Positions 12,607 to 24,873 of a stretch of 64,000 bases of DNA are shown here, piece by piece (position 1 is the stretch's first letter; each line of letters starts with the position of its first letter). Made by a program: the position numbers and the translations under genes. The notes under the pieces are model-generated. The model saw nothing but the letters and a program-made list of their open reading frames with translations. It was not told the origin of the DNA and made no database searches. Origin of the DNA: Stereum hirsutum FP-91666 SS1 (Eukaryota; Basidiomycota; Agaricomycetes; Russulales; Stereaceae); assembly GCF_000264905.1 (NCBI RefSeq), contig NW_006763144.1, positions 997,648 to 1,061,647 of the forward strand. The letters are read 5' to 3'.

Positions 12607-13398
12607 TTTATGTGTTTCGTCTGGGAAGGGGTAGACTGGATAGGTCGTCCCTCTGCTATCCTGTTTCTGTTAGATGATCTGTTATTCCATTATACTTATC
12701 TTGTTCAGGACTATTTACGTCGAGTCTGTTTGTACCGTCGAAGACCGTTATGAAAAACAACTGCTCCCCTCACCTTCTCTCGACAGAGCCACAGATACGG
12801 CGCTACTCTGAAGATCGTTCTACGGCAAACCCCGTGAATCAAACGCCGCTTGAGGTGGCGGATGATTTTCAATCTTTAGCTCATCCGTTCCACACCAGTC
12901 TGTTGCAACAGAACTACCCCAATATCCGAAGCCAGGGTGTCTGTTCTGACTTGTTTTTTGATCATACGCAGCTAATGTCCACTGCTTTGTTGGTGACCAC
13001 ATGAGGAAACTCCGACGTTGAACGGTTTGGTCAAGTTGACTCGCACGCTGGTCTTGCCAGCAAGGAGATGAGAGTACTACCATCGGCTACATCGGATGGT
13101 TGGTTTGAAGTTGTTTCCCGTTGGTTGTTGCCGGTCTCTCCGCTAGACTGGCAACTGCTTTAAATTAACCTGACGCTCTAGTCAAGATGGAGTTCTCGGA
13201 TGCTCGTTGACAGTCAGCCCTGCGAAACTAATTTCTGACAGGCTTGTCTCGGGACATGCAAGTCTTCCGCAACGCCCCCTATAACAGCTGCCCTGCGTCA
13301 TATCTGTAGGTTTCACTGTTTCCACCTTCTATCTTTCTCTTCGTCTGCATACTTATCAACCCTCACGTCCTTCTCTCTGTGTGATACTTACACCCTCG
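12607..13398. other. intergenic downstream of ferrochelatase
   Basis: No supported gene. Opposed open frames at 12750-13004 (+) and 12820-13083 (-) overlap and look like chance. A pyrimidine-rich stretch just before 13399 (ttctatctttctcttc) is typical of the region upstream of fungal start codons. Confidence 0.5.
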
Positions 13399-14463
13399 AT
13401 GAATTTCGATACATTGACTGGTATCATGTATTCCGTCCAAAGCGTAATATTCGGAGACTATGGGCCGGAAAATGCTATCGCAACACAATGTGTATGCTTT
13501 CCCAAGTCTCTTAACTTAGAAGAAGTAAACTGACAGATATTTGTCTCTTCAAAGACCACTTCTACACCTAAGCATATCTCTACTCAACACCCCTTCCCCT
13601 TCCCCACATCGCTGTCTCCATCTGTCACGTCGCCCAACGTTACAACAACCTGTTCCCCTCGACAAAACTCAATCGCGGGCCCTAGTAATATCTCAGACGA
13701 CAGTCGCAGCAGCGAGCGCCGGCGCCACACAGTGTCTGCAGGTTCGCGTGGTTCACCCCCAACATACGGACAAACTATGGCCCGCGATATGTTCACTTCC
13801 TCCCGACCATCCATTGTCTCGCCGAATCTTCCGCCACCAGTCTACCCCTCAGATGCAGGACCGCTCCAGCCATCTGCAATCGCGCCGAGTCCATCTTGCA
13901 GCATCCTTCCCATTTCACCCACAAGTAACTTGGTTCGGTACACACCTCCTTCGGAAGGTCATGCCATCCCCAATTCTCCCTCCCAAATGGAGCCCGGATC
14001 ATCTTCATCTATAACAGTACTACATATATTTTCCCAAGACGCTGCGAACGACATTGCAGAAACCAGCGTATCAGTCGACCTCTCCGTACTTCAAAGCCTC
14101 AGCACGAGCCAATCAGCCACATTTAATACCGCCTCTCGTCCCCGCCTCCCCCTCGACCGCGGTTTCTCCGACGACACGGTTATCGCACTCGAAGCCTACT
14201 ACCCCGATGCTCCCGACAGCGTAAGGAGGAGAATGAGCACAGGATATGCCAATTATCCTGGCAGTTATGGTGGTTATGGCGGGATGAGCGAGAGCCAGTC
14301 GAGGCGTACAGTTCCATTCGATGAGGAAGATGGAGATCCGGAGTTGCCGACATACGTGGAGGAGGATAAGCTGGCTTCGTCGAGGATGGTCCAGCTTCTT
14401 CAGGATTTTGGGACAGAAGGGAGGGCGGAGTCGACGCTCAGAGAGAGCCAGAGCTTGCAGTAG
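13399..14463 (+). CDS. uncharacterised Ser/Pro/Thr-rich protein
   Basis: Two exons, 13399-13491 and 13537-14463, join in frame (…ATQC|IFVSSK…) to give 339 residues. The N-terminal 31 residues (MNFDTLTGIMYSVQSVIFGD…) are separate in character from the rest, which is mostly Ser/Pro/Thr-rich and probably disordered to about residue 170. A more ordered block follows: ITVLHIFSQDAANDIAETSVSVDLSVLQ. Near the C-terminus are Gly/Tyr repeats (YPGSYGGYGGM), an acidic segment (FDEEDGDPELPTYVEEDK) and a probable helix ending in ESQSLQ. There is no signal peptide or membrane segment. I do not recognise a family. The single long open last exon and the clean intron argue that it is real. A regulatory or scaffold role would be a guess only. 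Confidence 0.68.
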
Positions 14464-14868
14464 GTAGAGGGAGCAAGCGATACGGCGGGTTTTGACGGTT
14501 GGATGAGGCTGTTTTGCATCATATATTCAATGGAGAATTGACCCGCATTAACTTCGCACCTATAACTTGCCATCCTGTGTTTCTGTAGAGTAGTCCCAGC
14601 CGCAGTGCTTCATCTTTGATTTTGCTTGTAATATCTGTAAAAATTGTGTACTTATAGATAATCCGTCGCGAGCGCTCCCAACTGCAGTCAGCGCAGCTTG
14701 GAGTATGAGGGGAATGCAAAAAGTTGATTAAGGAGGAACATGAATATAAAATGGACATGAATCCATCGTAAGCAGTCCTTGGTCCACTCCTACATGCCCC
14801 AAAGCCATCCGCCATTGGAGCGCATACTTCAACAACCTCTCGAAGAATCCTGAGACGCCATGGATTGT
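14464..14868. other. convergent intergenic region
   Basis: The gap between the Ser/Pro-rich gene and the Vps3844-type gene, which converge. A 117-residue frame on the minus strand (14519-14872) overlaps the stop of the next gene and is not credible. Nothing else seen. Confidence 0.5.
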
Positions 14869-16130
14869 TCACTCCCTCTTATGACCACCGGCTACACCAC
14901 CGGTCAAAACGCTCGGCAGGTCCTGGCTTCCGATTCCGTACAATAAACCGATGGACCCGCCAACCATGACGAGCAATGCGATGACAGTTCCGGTCAGGAG
15001 CACGAAAGATCTATATCAGGTTGACGAAGTTAGCATACGATCAGAGTAACATGCAGGGAACATCGCCATAACGGGGAGAAAGAGGGACTCACTCGCTGAC
15101 GTCCTTCCTCTCACAGCTCTGACCGGCCCAGTTCTCCGTCCTGCCCTTGTCGTCCTGTGTCCTCACACACGAACAGACATAACACGTCCTTCCGGCCTTC
15201 AACACACCAACGCACTCTCCCCTTCCGGAGCAAGCGCTCGTCCCGTTAGAGCACGAATCCGCTGTAGTAAAGCAGCCTGAGATAGACTCTTGAGCAGCCC
15301 TGAAGCTAGGTGCCATGGCGGGTGATTGTGATTGCCTCCTCTGCATCCCGGCGGGTGGCTCCTCGGTCGTAGGAGGAGGGGCAGTGAGCAAGACGAGGTG
15401 GAGGTCGTCCTTGGTCATGATGCTTTCCATGGTTGCCTTCAACGTGGAAACAGCCAGGGTGTATTGCTCGCTGTCCTTTCCATACTCTTCCTTGATAGCC
15501 CTCAAACCCTCGATCTCGAACGCGCCGAATTTAGTCGTGTCGGCTGGTAAGGGAGTCTCGAGGAAGTCAATGAGAGCGGACGCTTCGGTAAGGAATTTGT
15601 CGGTGGAGACTGAGGAGAGGGAGAAGATGTCGAGGAGGCGGGGAATGGTGTATGATGGAGAGTCGGGCGAGGGGAGGGTGAATGTCTCAGAGTAGACTTC
15701 ATGCGCTCGGGAAAGCGAGGTTTGGAACATGGAAGCGAAGGCACTGGATGGTGGCGAGGGTATCATGTTAATTGAGGGTTTGAAGTCTTGCGGAATGACA
15801 TCTAGACAAAGTTGAGTTCGAGACGTTAGCAATTCGTCTCTATCGACTGCAGGTAAACAACGCACCTCGGGCATCGTCCTCGTCTACCCTCAGCAGCAAT
15901 GAGCTCTTTATCCCACTACCTACAAAGCCTCCATGATGGGAGAAGTATTTGGTGAGGATTTGGGTGTCCTTCGCTGGTTCAAACTCTTCGAGCTGGAGGT
16001 GGTAGGCAATCACAGAGCTGGCATGTGCAGGTGGAATACCATTCGGAAGAGACTTTGGTCTGGGATAAATGTAAACCTGGGCGGCATTCGCGACCGCAAC
16101 GAGACAGAACGAGAGGTAGAGGCCGCGCAT
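14869..16130 (-). CDS. type I membrane protein with C-terminal Vps3844-type domain (DUF3844)
   Basis: The start MRGLYLSFCLVAVANAAQVY is a signal peptide of about 16-18 residues. A luminal region of about 270 residues follows, with little recognisable homology. The C-terminal part carries the family hallmark: a cysteine-rich EGF-like stretch (CSNGTSACSGRGEC…CYVCSC…W-x-G-QSCERKDVSESF), then one transmembrane helix (TGTVIALLVMVGGSIGLLYG) and a short tail GSQDLPSVL…GGHKRE. Proteins with this domain are known in fungi as ER or vacuolar-sorting membrane proteins (Vps3844 C-terminal domain). I infer an endomembrane role here. Exons run from 16130 down through one intron near 15870-15810 and another ending at about 15011. 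The last intron falls inside the codon before SFVLLTG and restores the frame. Confidence 0.83.
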
Positions 16131-16739
16131 AGCTGGCGTTGAATTGAGTTGCTGCTAGACGCTCACCGGGGAGACGAGCCACCAAGTCGACGCGTGTTGG
16201 ATGCGGTATGTTCTTCTCACGAACCATCTTGAGCACATCTCATGTTTTCGCGCACAAACAGCACCGATCGGGAATGGCATTGCCTCAAGACACAACTTTT
16301 CCGAGCTCACTACAGCCTCATGAGTAGCACAGAACCCATAGGGATCAGTGTTATGGCTGTGGTTGAGTTCAAGAGTGTTTAGGCCTGCTGGACACCAACT
16401 CATCCTTATTATCCAGTCGAGCAACTAGTGAGACCTTCCGAAAGCTGAAAGAGCAGGACCTTCGCAATAGTGAAGACACTGATATTCGGAAATAACTAAT
16501 TCATGTTACTGGCTCGAAGCGGCTCGAGGGATGACGACAAACAGAGTCAGAGAGAAGGCACAAACTTGAAGTGACGCCACATGCGAAGTCGGCATTAAAA
16601 ACAAAATCAACGCTAAGGTATGAGAAGATTCACAGCAAAAAGAAGTATAGGGTACAACAAGAGAACATCTGACGAAGGTATAATAAAGTCCGCGAAGATT
16701 CATAGCGTGTCGTGCAGCCGTGAGGGATAGATGAAGCCT
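16131..16739. other. intergenic, upstream of the Vps3844-type gene
   Basis: No gene supported. Minus-strand frames at 16155-16424 and 16506-16703 overlap one another poorly and have no features. Both neighbouring genes are on the minus strand, so this is promoter for one and 3' UTR for the other. Confidence 0.5.
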
Positions 16740-17218
16740 TCAGCCACCGTGCCTACCGAGGCCACGAGTGCTCTTCGTCACTGAAGCAGCCTCCTTCTGC
16801 TTCGCCTTCGCGCGTCGTGCCCTACACACAAAGAACAGTCAGCGCTGCGTATCACACAAAATATTGTAAAAAGAATGACTTACTCCTCCAACGCCTCCCT
16901 CTCGAGGAATTGCGCGTGGTCTCTCGCAGCCTTCACCGCGTTCTTCGCCGCAATCAAAGCTGCGTCCGCCTGCCTCTCCGCCGCCTCCGCATCTTTGATT
17001 TTTTGTCTTGCGCCCTTGATACTGGGATCAGAGCCGAGGGCCTCCTCTTCGCTGTGGTTTCTGCGGGCAAAGAAGCTGCTCTTGCCCGTACCGTTACTCT
17101 GGGTGGTGTTGCTCCGGTCGAGGTCGCTGGAGCCGCGGCTGCTGCGAGAGAACATGGAGGACTTGTGTTGAGGCTCGACGGGAGCAGGCTCCTCTTGCTT
17201 GGTTCCGAAAAGAGGCAT
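16740..17218 (-). CDS. small Ser/Lys-rich coiled-coil protein
   Basis: Two exons give about 138 residues. The start is MPLFGTKQEEPAPVEPQ, followed by a Ser/Arg-rich segment (SSMFSRSSRGSSDLDR, then FFARRNHSEEE). Residues ~65-112 form a continuous amphipathic helix (DPSIKGARQKIKDAEAAERQ through REALEE). It runs on across the intron into ARRAKAKQKEAA and ends TRGLGRHGG. The donor GTAAGT inside GAGGAGTAAGT and the acceptor near 16821 preserve the frame. I recall similar short proteins in basidiomycetes, but none with an assigned function. A TATA box lies about 190 bp upstream on the same strand, which with the compact structure suggests strong or induced expression; that is inference. Confidence 0.7.
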
Positions 17219-17980
17219 GATAGTTTACTGCTGGGACGATTCAGGGAAACAGTAAGCACACGAGTGTATGGCAGGGAGTCGAGACAGGCGTACCTTTTAG
17301 AGTAAAGAAATAGAGGGAGGTTTGGGTTCCTGGCGGTACGAGGAGAGTGTGGAGGTGGGTCTTTCTAGAGTGCGATGAAAGTTGTACGCTTCCCAGGCGT
17401 GTTCTTTATATACGCTGGGGAGGGCTGAGGGGAGGAGCAAGGGTTGATTGACTGATTGACGTCAGTGGGGCCTAATCTTGGGAGCCACTCTTTGCGCGCT
17501 CGTCGCAAATGGTAACCATCCAGGAAACATGTACCGCGCAGCCTGTCTCGCGCGGGACGAGCCAGGAAAGTGTTTGGAAGGACAGCGTACCTGATCTTCG
17601 GTGGTCAGTGGAGCGCAGGGGAATGTTACAGCTCACTGATATGCCAGTTATAGATGGCAGGTGCGGTGCGAGTAAAAGAGAGCTCGTTGTCGTCATAGCT
17701 GCAAGCTCACATGTTCACGATACTAGAGTACCGGGGATGCGTAGATGCTGTGTTCGTGTATTGCACCCTCGAGTCGATCCAAACGCGATCAACATGTTCA
17801 GTGGGCGTGGTGGAACATTCGATTTTGTCTAGCGCCAAGACCGTGAGCTTGTACAAATGTCATGAACGGTCCTGAGCTGTATTTAACAGCTCTAGAGCAC
17901 GACCAGGCATCGCGCATTTGAAGTCCAGAATAACACACAGCACCGCACTCCATTCCGCCAAAAGAGGAGAAAAATCGAGA
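17219..17980. other. intergenic between the coiled-coil gene and prefoldin
   Basis: Apart from the TATA box and a probable 5'-UTR intron near 17230-17290, I see no gene. The opposed frames at 17472-17696 and 17509-17832 are shadows of each other. Confidence 0.45.
17405..17412 (-). promoter_or_regulatory. TATA box of the small coiled-coil gene
   Basis: Read on the minus strand this is TATATAAA in the context GCGTATATAAAGAA. It lies about 190 bp before the ATG at 17218. A probable 5'-UTR intron ends just upstream of the start codon (cag before TAAACTATCATG), which would explain the distance. Confidence 0.5.
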
Positions 17981-18769
17981 TCACTCATCAAGGTTGATTG
18001 CCTTCCCGAACTTAGCGTACAACGACACCTTAAGCTCCTTCATCCCTTTCTCGCACTCTTCCTTCTTCTCCTCCAGACCCGATAACTCCTTGTCCAGAAC
18101 TGACTGATCGTGCAGGAGGCGTTTTGTGGCCCGAGAGTGTGGCATATGCAGAAACGTTTCGCCGACTTTGTATCTAGAAAACGAAGAAACAAGATGGCTA
18201 TGAGAACCGTGAAAAGCGATCGAAAGTGGATCGAAAGTGCTGGAGGTAGATGGCATGACGCGGTGAAAAGCAATACGCGGAGGAACGTACAGGACAGGTT
18301 GGTCTTCATCTGCGAGCTCAAGCTCCATCGACAAGTCATCTAGTGCCTCCTTCTCTTGCTATTCGCGGAGTATCCATAGTCATCGATGAAGAGCATCACA
18401 TTTGAGAGATTCAATCAGCCATTGTGTCGTATACAATTCCAGGCATGGTGCACACCTTGAGTTCATCCCTCCGCTCCTCGATCACTCTAACCCTCGCGTT
18501 TAACTTTGAGAATGTGTTTATACGCTGCTGGTCCTCTAGAATGCAATGGGTTAGCTGAAATGTACCGATCCAAAGTATACATACAACGCAGATCTATTCT
18601 CGAACAACAGGTGGAGGACGTACCCCATGTAACATCGATATCATCATCCGTTTCTTCCTCCTGCGCGAGCTGCATGACACACAAACCATGGCGTAAGGGC
18701 CGGGTATAGACAGCAGATATCGTAGATAAGATCCGAAGACGTTCAGCGTACCATACGCATGTTGTTCAT
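17981..18769 (-). CDS. GIM3: prefoldin subunit 4
   Basis: Prefoldin is a hexameric cytosolic chaperone that hands unfolded actin and tubulin to the CCT complex; subunit 4 is one of its beta-type subunits. Exons join to a protein of about 134 residues, the normal size. Landmarks are MRMLAQEEETDDDIDVTWED, QQRINTFSKLNARVRVIEER, KEALDDLSMELELADEDQ, then LYKVGETFLHMP and a closing coiled coil (LDKELSGLEEKKEECEKGMK) ending FGKAINLDE. The two coiled-coil arms around the beta-hairpin region are the family's fold. Introns fall after MRM, after VTW, after RRDELK and inside VLYKV. Either Met at 18769 (MNNMRM) or at 18760 (MRM) could be the start; the first is listed. Confidence 0.9.
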
Positions 18770-19273
18770 GATAGTTCAATGACCGTGTTCGTAAAGAGGC
18801 GCGAAATACTAGTCGGCGGGAGTGAGTTCAAATCAGATATGCAAGAAAGACCGAACAAACCACAACTAAGAGGGGTTAGTCTCCTTGTACTAGAGACACA
18901 GTGTGAGCACGAAGGTAAAAAGTACGCGTCAACGGTGAAAGTTCAGAGCAAGGAGAACACGGTCATGATCAGACGCGATTTCAATTTCCTCACGCTCAAT
19001 TCTGAGTGGCGTCACGGGTTAATTTACGTTGTGGCCCATATACTTATTCCAGTCTCCGGAGTTCTTATGATCAAGAGATATGTCTTCATGCAATAGATAC
19101 ACGCACGACTACCGTGACTTGGTTACAATAAAAGGCACTGCGGCTGTTGTCTTAACTAATAGATACATGGTGTGCCGTGATAGATGGGCCCTACTTAGTT
19201 GGCAGTCGCAGCAAACCAAAGGAACTGCAGTATTTGTACAGTCAGACACTATGGAAGCGCTAGCCTGAGTTGC
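18770..19273. other. intergenic between two minus-strand genes
   Basis: No gene supported. A plus-strand frame at 18779-19096 has no recognisable feature. The stretch should hold the prefoldin promoter and the 3' UTR of the MYND gene. Confidence 0.45.
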
Positions 19274-20380
19274 TCAATCTGCGAGTAGAAACAAAGGAAT
19301 CAGTCCACGCGAAGACACTTCCTCAGCCGTAAAAGCATAATCCCAAAGACTCACCCAATCCTCCCCCCAATCCTCCTTTTCCTGCGCCAACCTCGCATTC
19401 TCCTTACTCGGCAAAACAATCGTCGTAAAATCCACCATCTTCTTCTCATTCTCCATCAACAACAACCGCGCCAATCCCAACCCGCCCTTCTTCCTCATAA
19501 ACTCCGAATTCTGCCTCGCGTTCTCCAGCATCTGTAGGCCCTGCGGCCCCTGTGCGCCCAGCATGTCGCGTGCTTCGGCGTCGGTGAGCGTGAACCCGTT
19601 GTGGACTGTGTATTTTGCGCGGGCGGGTTGTGTTGCGTGGTCGGGTTTGAGGGTTAGGGCGATGAAGATGAGGTTTGTGGTGGCTGCGGTGGGGTTGTGG
19701 CCTAGGTCGAGAGCGCAGATGAAGGCGTGGCGGAGGAGGTCGACGTTGGTGGAATGCCTGTAATATGCATGTGAGTCAATAAAAAAAACCTAGATGAAAA
19801 CAATGCGTCGAAGTGGGATGTAGATGACACAGACCATTTCTTGAAGACAGCGATTTGCTGAGCTAGTTCAGGTTTACCCTCCAGCTGTTTCTTCGATTCG
19901 ACAGCACTTTTACAGGGACCCTGTGTAAAAATACATACGCATCGAGGAGAGTAGTTAGGGACACGACGCGCATTAAATAAAAACAGAAAACAGACCTTAT
20001 GATGAGGCCAGCTGGCGACCTGGCATTCCTTGCTCTGTGGCGTATAACAAACATCCCATTCAAGTCAACGAGCTGCATTGGGAGAGTATACACCTCCATG
20101 CCAAGACTCAATACCTACACAATAAATGACCTTTAACGTGCAAAAACCCAATACATTCATCAGTTCGTCAAAGCTATCAAGGACCACCTCACTCCAAACC
20201 GTCGAAACGCACCTCCTTACATTTCGCACAAGCCTGAAAGGGCTTCACCCCAGGCTCTTGCTTCTTCGCGCACCAATGACAAATTTTGAGCGTCCGAGAC
20301 TGACCTTTCCATTTCGGATCTTTCTGTTGTTCGTCCTCCTTTGGTGTAGATGTGGGGTTCGTGTCTGTACTGGTGGACAT
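19274..20380 (-). CDS. MYND-type zinc-finger protein
   Basis: The start at 20380 is MSTSTDTNPTST. A complete MYND finger is visible once a 12-nt exon is included: CHWCAKK…FQACAKCKE, then VIYC from the micro-exon at 20119-20130, then SKECQVASWPHHKGPCKS. This gives the family pattern C-x2-C…C-x2-C-x4-YC-x3-C…W-x2-HK-x2-C. The remaining ~170 residues continue as ESKKQLEGKPELAQQIAVFK, a helical region with LLRHAFICALDLGHNPTAAT, and the C-terminal segment ending PLFLLAD at 19274. MYND fingers bind zinc and proline-rich partner peptides. No SET or other catalytic domain is present, so this looks like one of the many small fungal MYND adaptor proteins of unknown role. Confidence 0.85.
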
Positions 20381-21655
20381 GGTGGTGGTCCCGAAGGATG
20401 TTGCGCCAATTGTGCGACGGCGAATTTGGCGTGTGATGTCACGCGTCTGAGTGGCGAAGAGTGGCGGTGGCGGAAGGCGCTCACTGCTCAACATTCGCTC
20501 GTAGCAAGTGAAAGAGAGGCAATATGTGTGCAATATACATTGAGGGCTGACTGTGTGTTTATTAAATCGTTTATGAAGGGCACTACAATATACATACAAG
20601 ACAAGAGAGTAACCTAAAATGGACACCGTAACAAGTGGACAAGGTTCGCGGTCACCCATGGAAAACGACGAGTAGAATGAAGATAAAGAGGTGCATCGGG
20701 GCCCGTTAGCTCCGTTTGAGCCAATGCGATTGACACGAAGTACCTGCTCGTGGGAAAACTATACATACGTACCACATCGCGAGTTCGACGTGGGTATCAC
20801 AGAAGTCCCAATGGTGAACAACCTGAAAGAACCGTTCGGTTATAATCCGGATGAGCAGCCACTAGCACCCGCTACTCAGGCACTCAACCAGGGACACCGT
20901 GACCGTAGGATCAACACCATCGGCATCGCTTAGCCAGCAGTATCCGTGGGTGGCTGTGGAAGTAAGAGCCAGAAGGAGAGCCAAAATCGGAATCGAAGAG
21001 CTCTATCAGAACGCGAGGCATGTGCAGCAAAGGCTTGGGGGTAAGTATAGAACGCGGAGTACTTAAGATGCTGCCACATAAATCGCGGTATTGCGGCGTA
21101 GAGTGAGAGAAAAGCTTGAGGCTGCTGGTCTCTGGACGGTCAATGAGATAAGTGACATGAGCTTCGAGGAAAATGTCCAGTTTATACATAGCTTCAGATG
21201 TCCCGATTGGGGTACAAGGAGAACGTCCTGCGATCTTCGGCCAGCCTTCCGAAGCATACGGGCGTCCGTTGGCAGAGACTAGATAGTAGTGAAGTTCCTT
21301 AGATGAAGCCACAAAATGCAGGATTACTCGGGTGGCTGCACTCAGAACCGAGAACAGAGTGGAAAGAAAAGCAAGCAAAAAATTCACTGAAATCGAGTTG
21401 GAGAAGCTGAAGGTCAGGAGAACGGCGCTGCCAGGGGAAATCAGGGCGAGCGAGCTGTCGGCGACGGTGAGAGCTTGTTGTGCGAGTTGGGGACGAGCAC
21501 GCTGGGCTGAGTCAAGTGATGGGGCGGGGACCGTGACAAATTGAATAATAAAGGGACGGCCACACACGGCGCCTTTCGTTTTTATCTTCAACTCGCTCGG
21601 CCACAGCGGGCCCCAGCCGCCGCCAGCCCCCACCGCATCCTCGTCGCCGCGCTCG
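20381..21655. other. divergent intergenic region between MYND and Zn2Cys6 genes
   Basis: This is the shared upstream region of two divergent genes. A 254-residue open frame runs antisense at 20911-21675, overlapping the start of the transcription factor, but it has no domain and uneven composition. I do not annotate it as a gene. An A/T-rich run (aataataaagg) near 21545 may serve as a promoter element for the transcription factor. Confidence 0.45.
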
Positions 21656-24600
21656 ATGTCATTGTCGCCGTCCACAACAGTGTCGAATTACGGTGAACCA
21701 CAGTTTAAGAGACAGAAAACGATCTCCACGAATTTGAACCCCGTCCCCGTCGAGATGTCGAACCAGAGCGCGCCGGCGGGCCTGCCTCCCGCGATGAACA
21801 TCCCCAAGAGAGGAGCGCGGGCCTGCACTGCATGTCGGAAGGGAAAGAACAGGTGTGAGGGAGAGGTCAGTTCGTCGATTCTCCAAATCCACTCCAACGA
21901 GCCGCCAGCCGTACGCGTCCCGCTCACCCCGCCTCCCCCTCCTGGCCCGTCATACCGCCCCGGCCCGGCTTGCTATTACCCCACAGGCTCCCTGTCGTCG
22001 CTGCCAGCTGAGCGGAACCCCCTGCGTCTTCGAAAAACCAGAGAAGAAAAATGGCCAGTTCGTCACTGGGCCCAGCGTCGAGTACGTCTACCCATTGTCG
22101 CACGAATTCTACCACGACATCCCTGACGACCCAGACAGGAGGCTCAACCGACTCGAAGGTCAATATGTCGTACGTCTTCTTCAGACTCCTGTGACACTGA
22201 TCCCCAATGACCATGAGGGTCTGCGCAGGTCATGCAAAGCCAGATGATCGGCATGCAGAACACACTGGACCGTATTCTTGCTGCCGTACAGGGTCCTCCA
22301 CCACCCATGGGTGTCATGCAACCTCCCCAGTATCCTCCTATGCGAGACGGACCAGGCTATGTAAGCAATCTTTCAGATACTCGTACTCCTTTCGAAGGTG
22401 GACCTTCCCCGGATGACCGTGGTCAGAAGACATTTCCTCCATTGCCGGGGTTTGCACCACCAGTAAGTCTCTCACAACCATCTTCCAACCATTCTCCAAA
22501 CTGACCGTCTTCCCGCGCATCAGCCACACAAGTACGCAACCTACGGTATCGTACCTAGCACAGCACCATCCTCGGATGATGAATCGGAAGACACATTGCC
22601 TCGCTCGACTTTGAATGCACCTATCGAGGCTCTTCAGGGGCTTGCGAACGCAGCTGCAGAGGCCGCATCCGTACCTTCGTTTGCGCCAAGGTCAGTCGCC
22701 ATATTATATTCACGCTCCGGGCTGTAGCTGAAGTTTATCTGCAGAGTGAAGAAGCGCAAGCGGGCGGAGCCGATCCCCCGGAACGCTTTCCCAGATGTGG
22801 TGGAGAAGGTACGCAAACAGTGGTATACCTTCTAGCTCACATATCAATAAATGTTGCATTGTAGGGCTTAGTGCTAGACTCAGAAGCCAGAGAGCTATTC
22901 CACATGTAAGCTCCAGGTCCAGCGAATCTTTCATCGGCTAATCCTCGTGTCCTTCATTCAGTTTCTTTTCCGGGTGTCATCTCTTCATCCCTCTGTTCGA
23001 TCCGTCGTACGACACATACGAAGGTTTGCGAGAACGCTCCCCGTGGACCTTCGATGCCATCCTTGCTGTGGCCGGTAAGATCAGAGCGGGAAATAATGCT
23101 CCAGGCCCTACTTTCTACAAAGCCCTCGAAGAGGCCCAAGGGATCGCTCGGTCCTCTCTGTTCGGACCTGTTGTCAGGAAAGAAGCCGTTCAAGGCAAGT
23201 CTCGTCTGTGAGACTACACCATGCATCGGTTGACTCACCATCCCTTGTTTTGTTAGGTATGCTTTTGTTGGCTGCTTGGAGCACGAACGGATGGCTGCCC
23301 AGTGGCCATGCCATGCGTATGGCCCTCGATCTTGGACTCCATCGTGCCCTCGAAAAGCTAGCGGACGACGGAGGCAAGAACCGTTCCGAGGAAGAAGAGC
23401 GCGATCTAGTCGTTTCTTCTCGGATCTGGCTTTGTCTGTACTGGTTCGATCACCAGTACGTTATTTCTATTGTTTCACAGGTCAAACCACATGCCTGACC
23501 TCTGGTTTCGTAACTGTAAGGATGAGTCTCGGAACTGGCAGACCGATCGTTTTGCGTGACGAGAACTCGATCAGGCATTGTCGGATCTTGTTGAACCATC
23601 CACTGGCGTCACCGACAGACGTGCGGCTCATCGCACAGGTCGAGCTTATTGCACAGAAAAGTGAGTATTGGCCCTTCATACTCGTTGACCTCTAGGACAA
23701 GACTGATGCTATCGAACTACTCTAGCTCAAATCCATGAGACACTGTCGCCCCTGGGTGGCCAAGTGAACCATAATACGCTCGCGTTCATCCGTCGCGCGA
23801 ATGTGGCGCTCGATAAGTGGTGGCAGGATTGTGACGAGTTGCACCGTACGTTCGCAGGGTCTATGTTCGTTTCGTGTGTTTCATTACTGATTGTGATCTT
23901 TTACGATAGACCAAACCATGGACTCGGACTCGCTTCTCCGCAAGATCCTCGCCGGCGAACTTCACTATGCTAAGCTCTGGCTTGTCTGTGTGGCCCTTCG
24001 CGGTGTCGCTTGGGATAAGATGCCATTTGAACAGCGCGAGCTTGCGTTCCAGGCTAAGGACGCGGCTATGAATTGTCTTTCCGCGTTGCTCACCTCCAAC
24101 GAATACAGGTGGGTGTCAGCGCCACTTTGCCTTCGAGGCGGATCTCACTGAACTTTTGGCTACTTGTTTCATAGAGCGGCGCTTCGCTATGCGGTTCACG
24201 ATAGTCTCGTCACCGCGGCTTTCTCTGGTCTGTTCTTGTTGAAGATGGGGAACTTATTCCCTTCGGAACTTGACTTGGGAGCGATCACGGCCCAGGTCGA
24301 GCAGCTTGCCCAACTCCTGTCGGACGTCGCAGCCGAAAGGTATGTCCCTCACTCTCCCTCTGGTTTACTTCTTTAAACTTAGCTATTACCTTTTCTTCTT
24401 AGGTATGCCCTCACCCTGCGCATAATGCTCGCCAATCTCCGCCGCAAAGTCGGAATGTCCACAGGCGCGCCTCCTACCCCCGTCCCCGGCATGCACAACG
24501 GTGGTCCAAATGGTCCGGAACCCATGGTCCTCTCGTCGCAGTTCGTCGAGCAGGGGCCTGGCGGTGTGCCAGGAGGCGTTCCTCCGCCGCCGCCGTTCAC

Positions 24601-24873
24601 CATGGAGGAGCTTGGGCTGCCGTGGCCCGGGAATCCGGTGGCGAACTTCAGTCCGAGCGATATCCCGGTTTGGTTGCAAGAGCAGGTACGTCGCTTTCCT
24701 CATCCTCCCTTGCGCTCCCCGCCGTATGTGCTAATGGGCCCTTCTTATCGATGCGTTCGTAGAACCTCACTGATTTGGGACTTCCGCTGAATGGGCTTGA
24801 CGGGATCTTCATGAACTTGAACCGGGCGAGCGGCTGGCCGGGCGAATTCGCTCCGATGCCTGAGGCGTGGTGA
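21656..24873 (+). CDS. Zn2Cys6 fungal-type transcription factor
   Basis: A nuclear DNA-binding regulator. The ATG at 21656 leads to a binuclear zinc cluster at about residues 57-84: CTACRKGKNRC followed, across the first intron, by CRRCQLSGTPC. This is C-x2-C-x6-C-x5-C-x2-C-x6-C as in GAL4-type proteins. A linker (…VFEKPEKK) and a probable dimerisation helix (RRLNRLEGQ) follow. The middle homology region shows the family pattern LLAAWSTNGWLPSGHAMRMA, LDLGLHRALEKL and RIWLCLYWFDHQ. The tail is Pro/Gly-rich and ends FAPMPEAW. About ten short introns are needed, and the frame stays open. Targets cannot be inferred. The gene diverges from the MYND gene across 1.3 kb. The first zinc-cluster half and second half are on different exons, so splicing at 21868-22000 decides whether DNA binding is possible. 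Confidence 0.9.

Noticed and set aside
20911..21675. 254-residue minus-strand open frame overlapping the transcription factor start
   Set aside because: Runs across an intergenic region and into the first exon of a well-supported gene on the other strand; no domain, no intron pattern typical of this genome.
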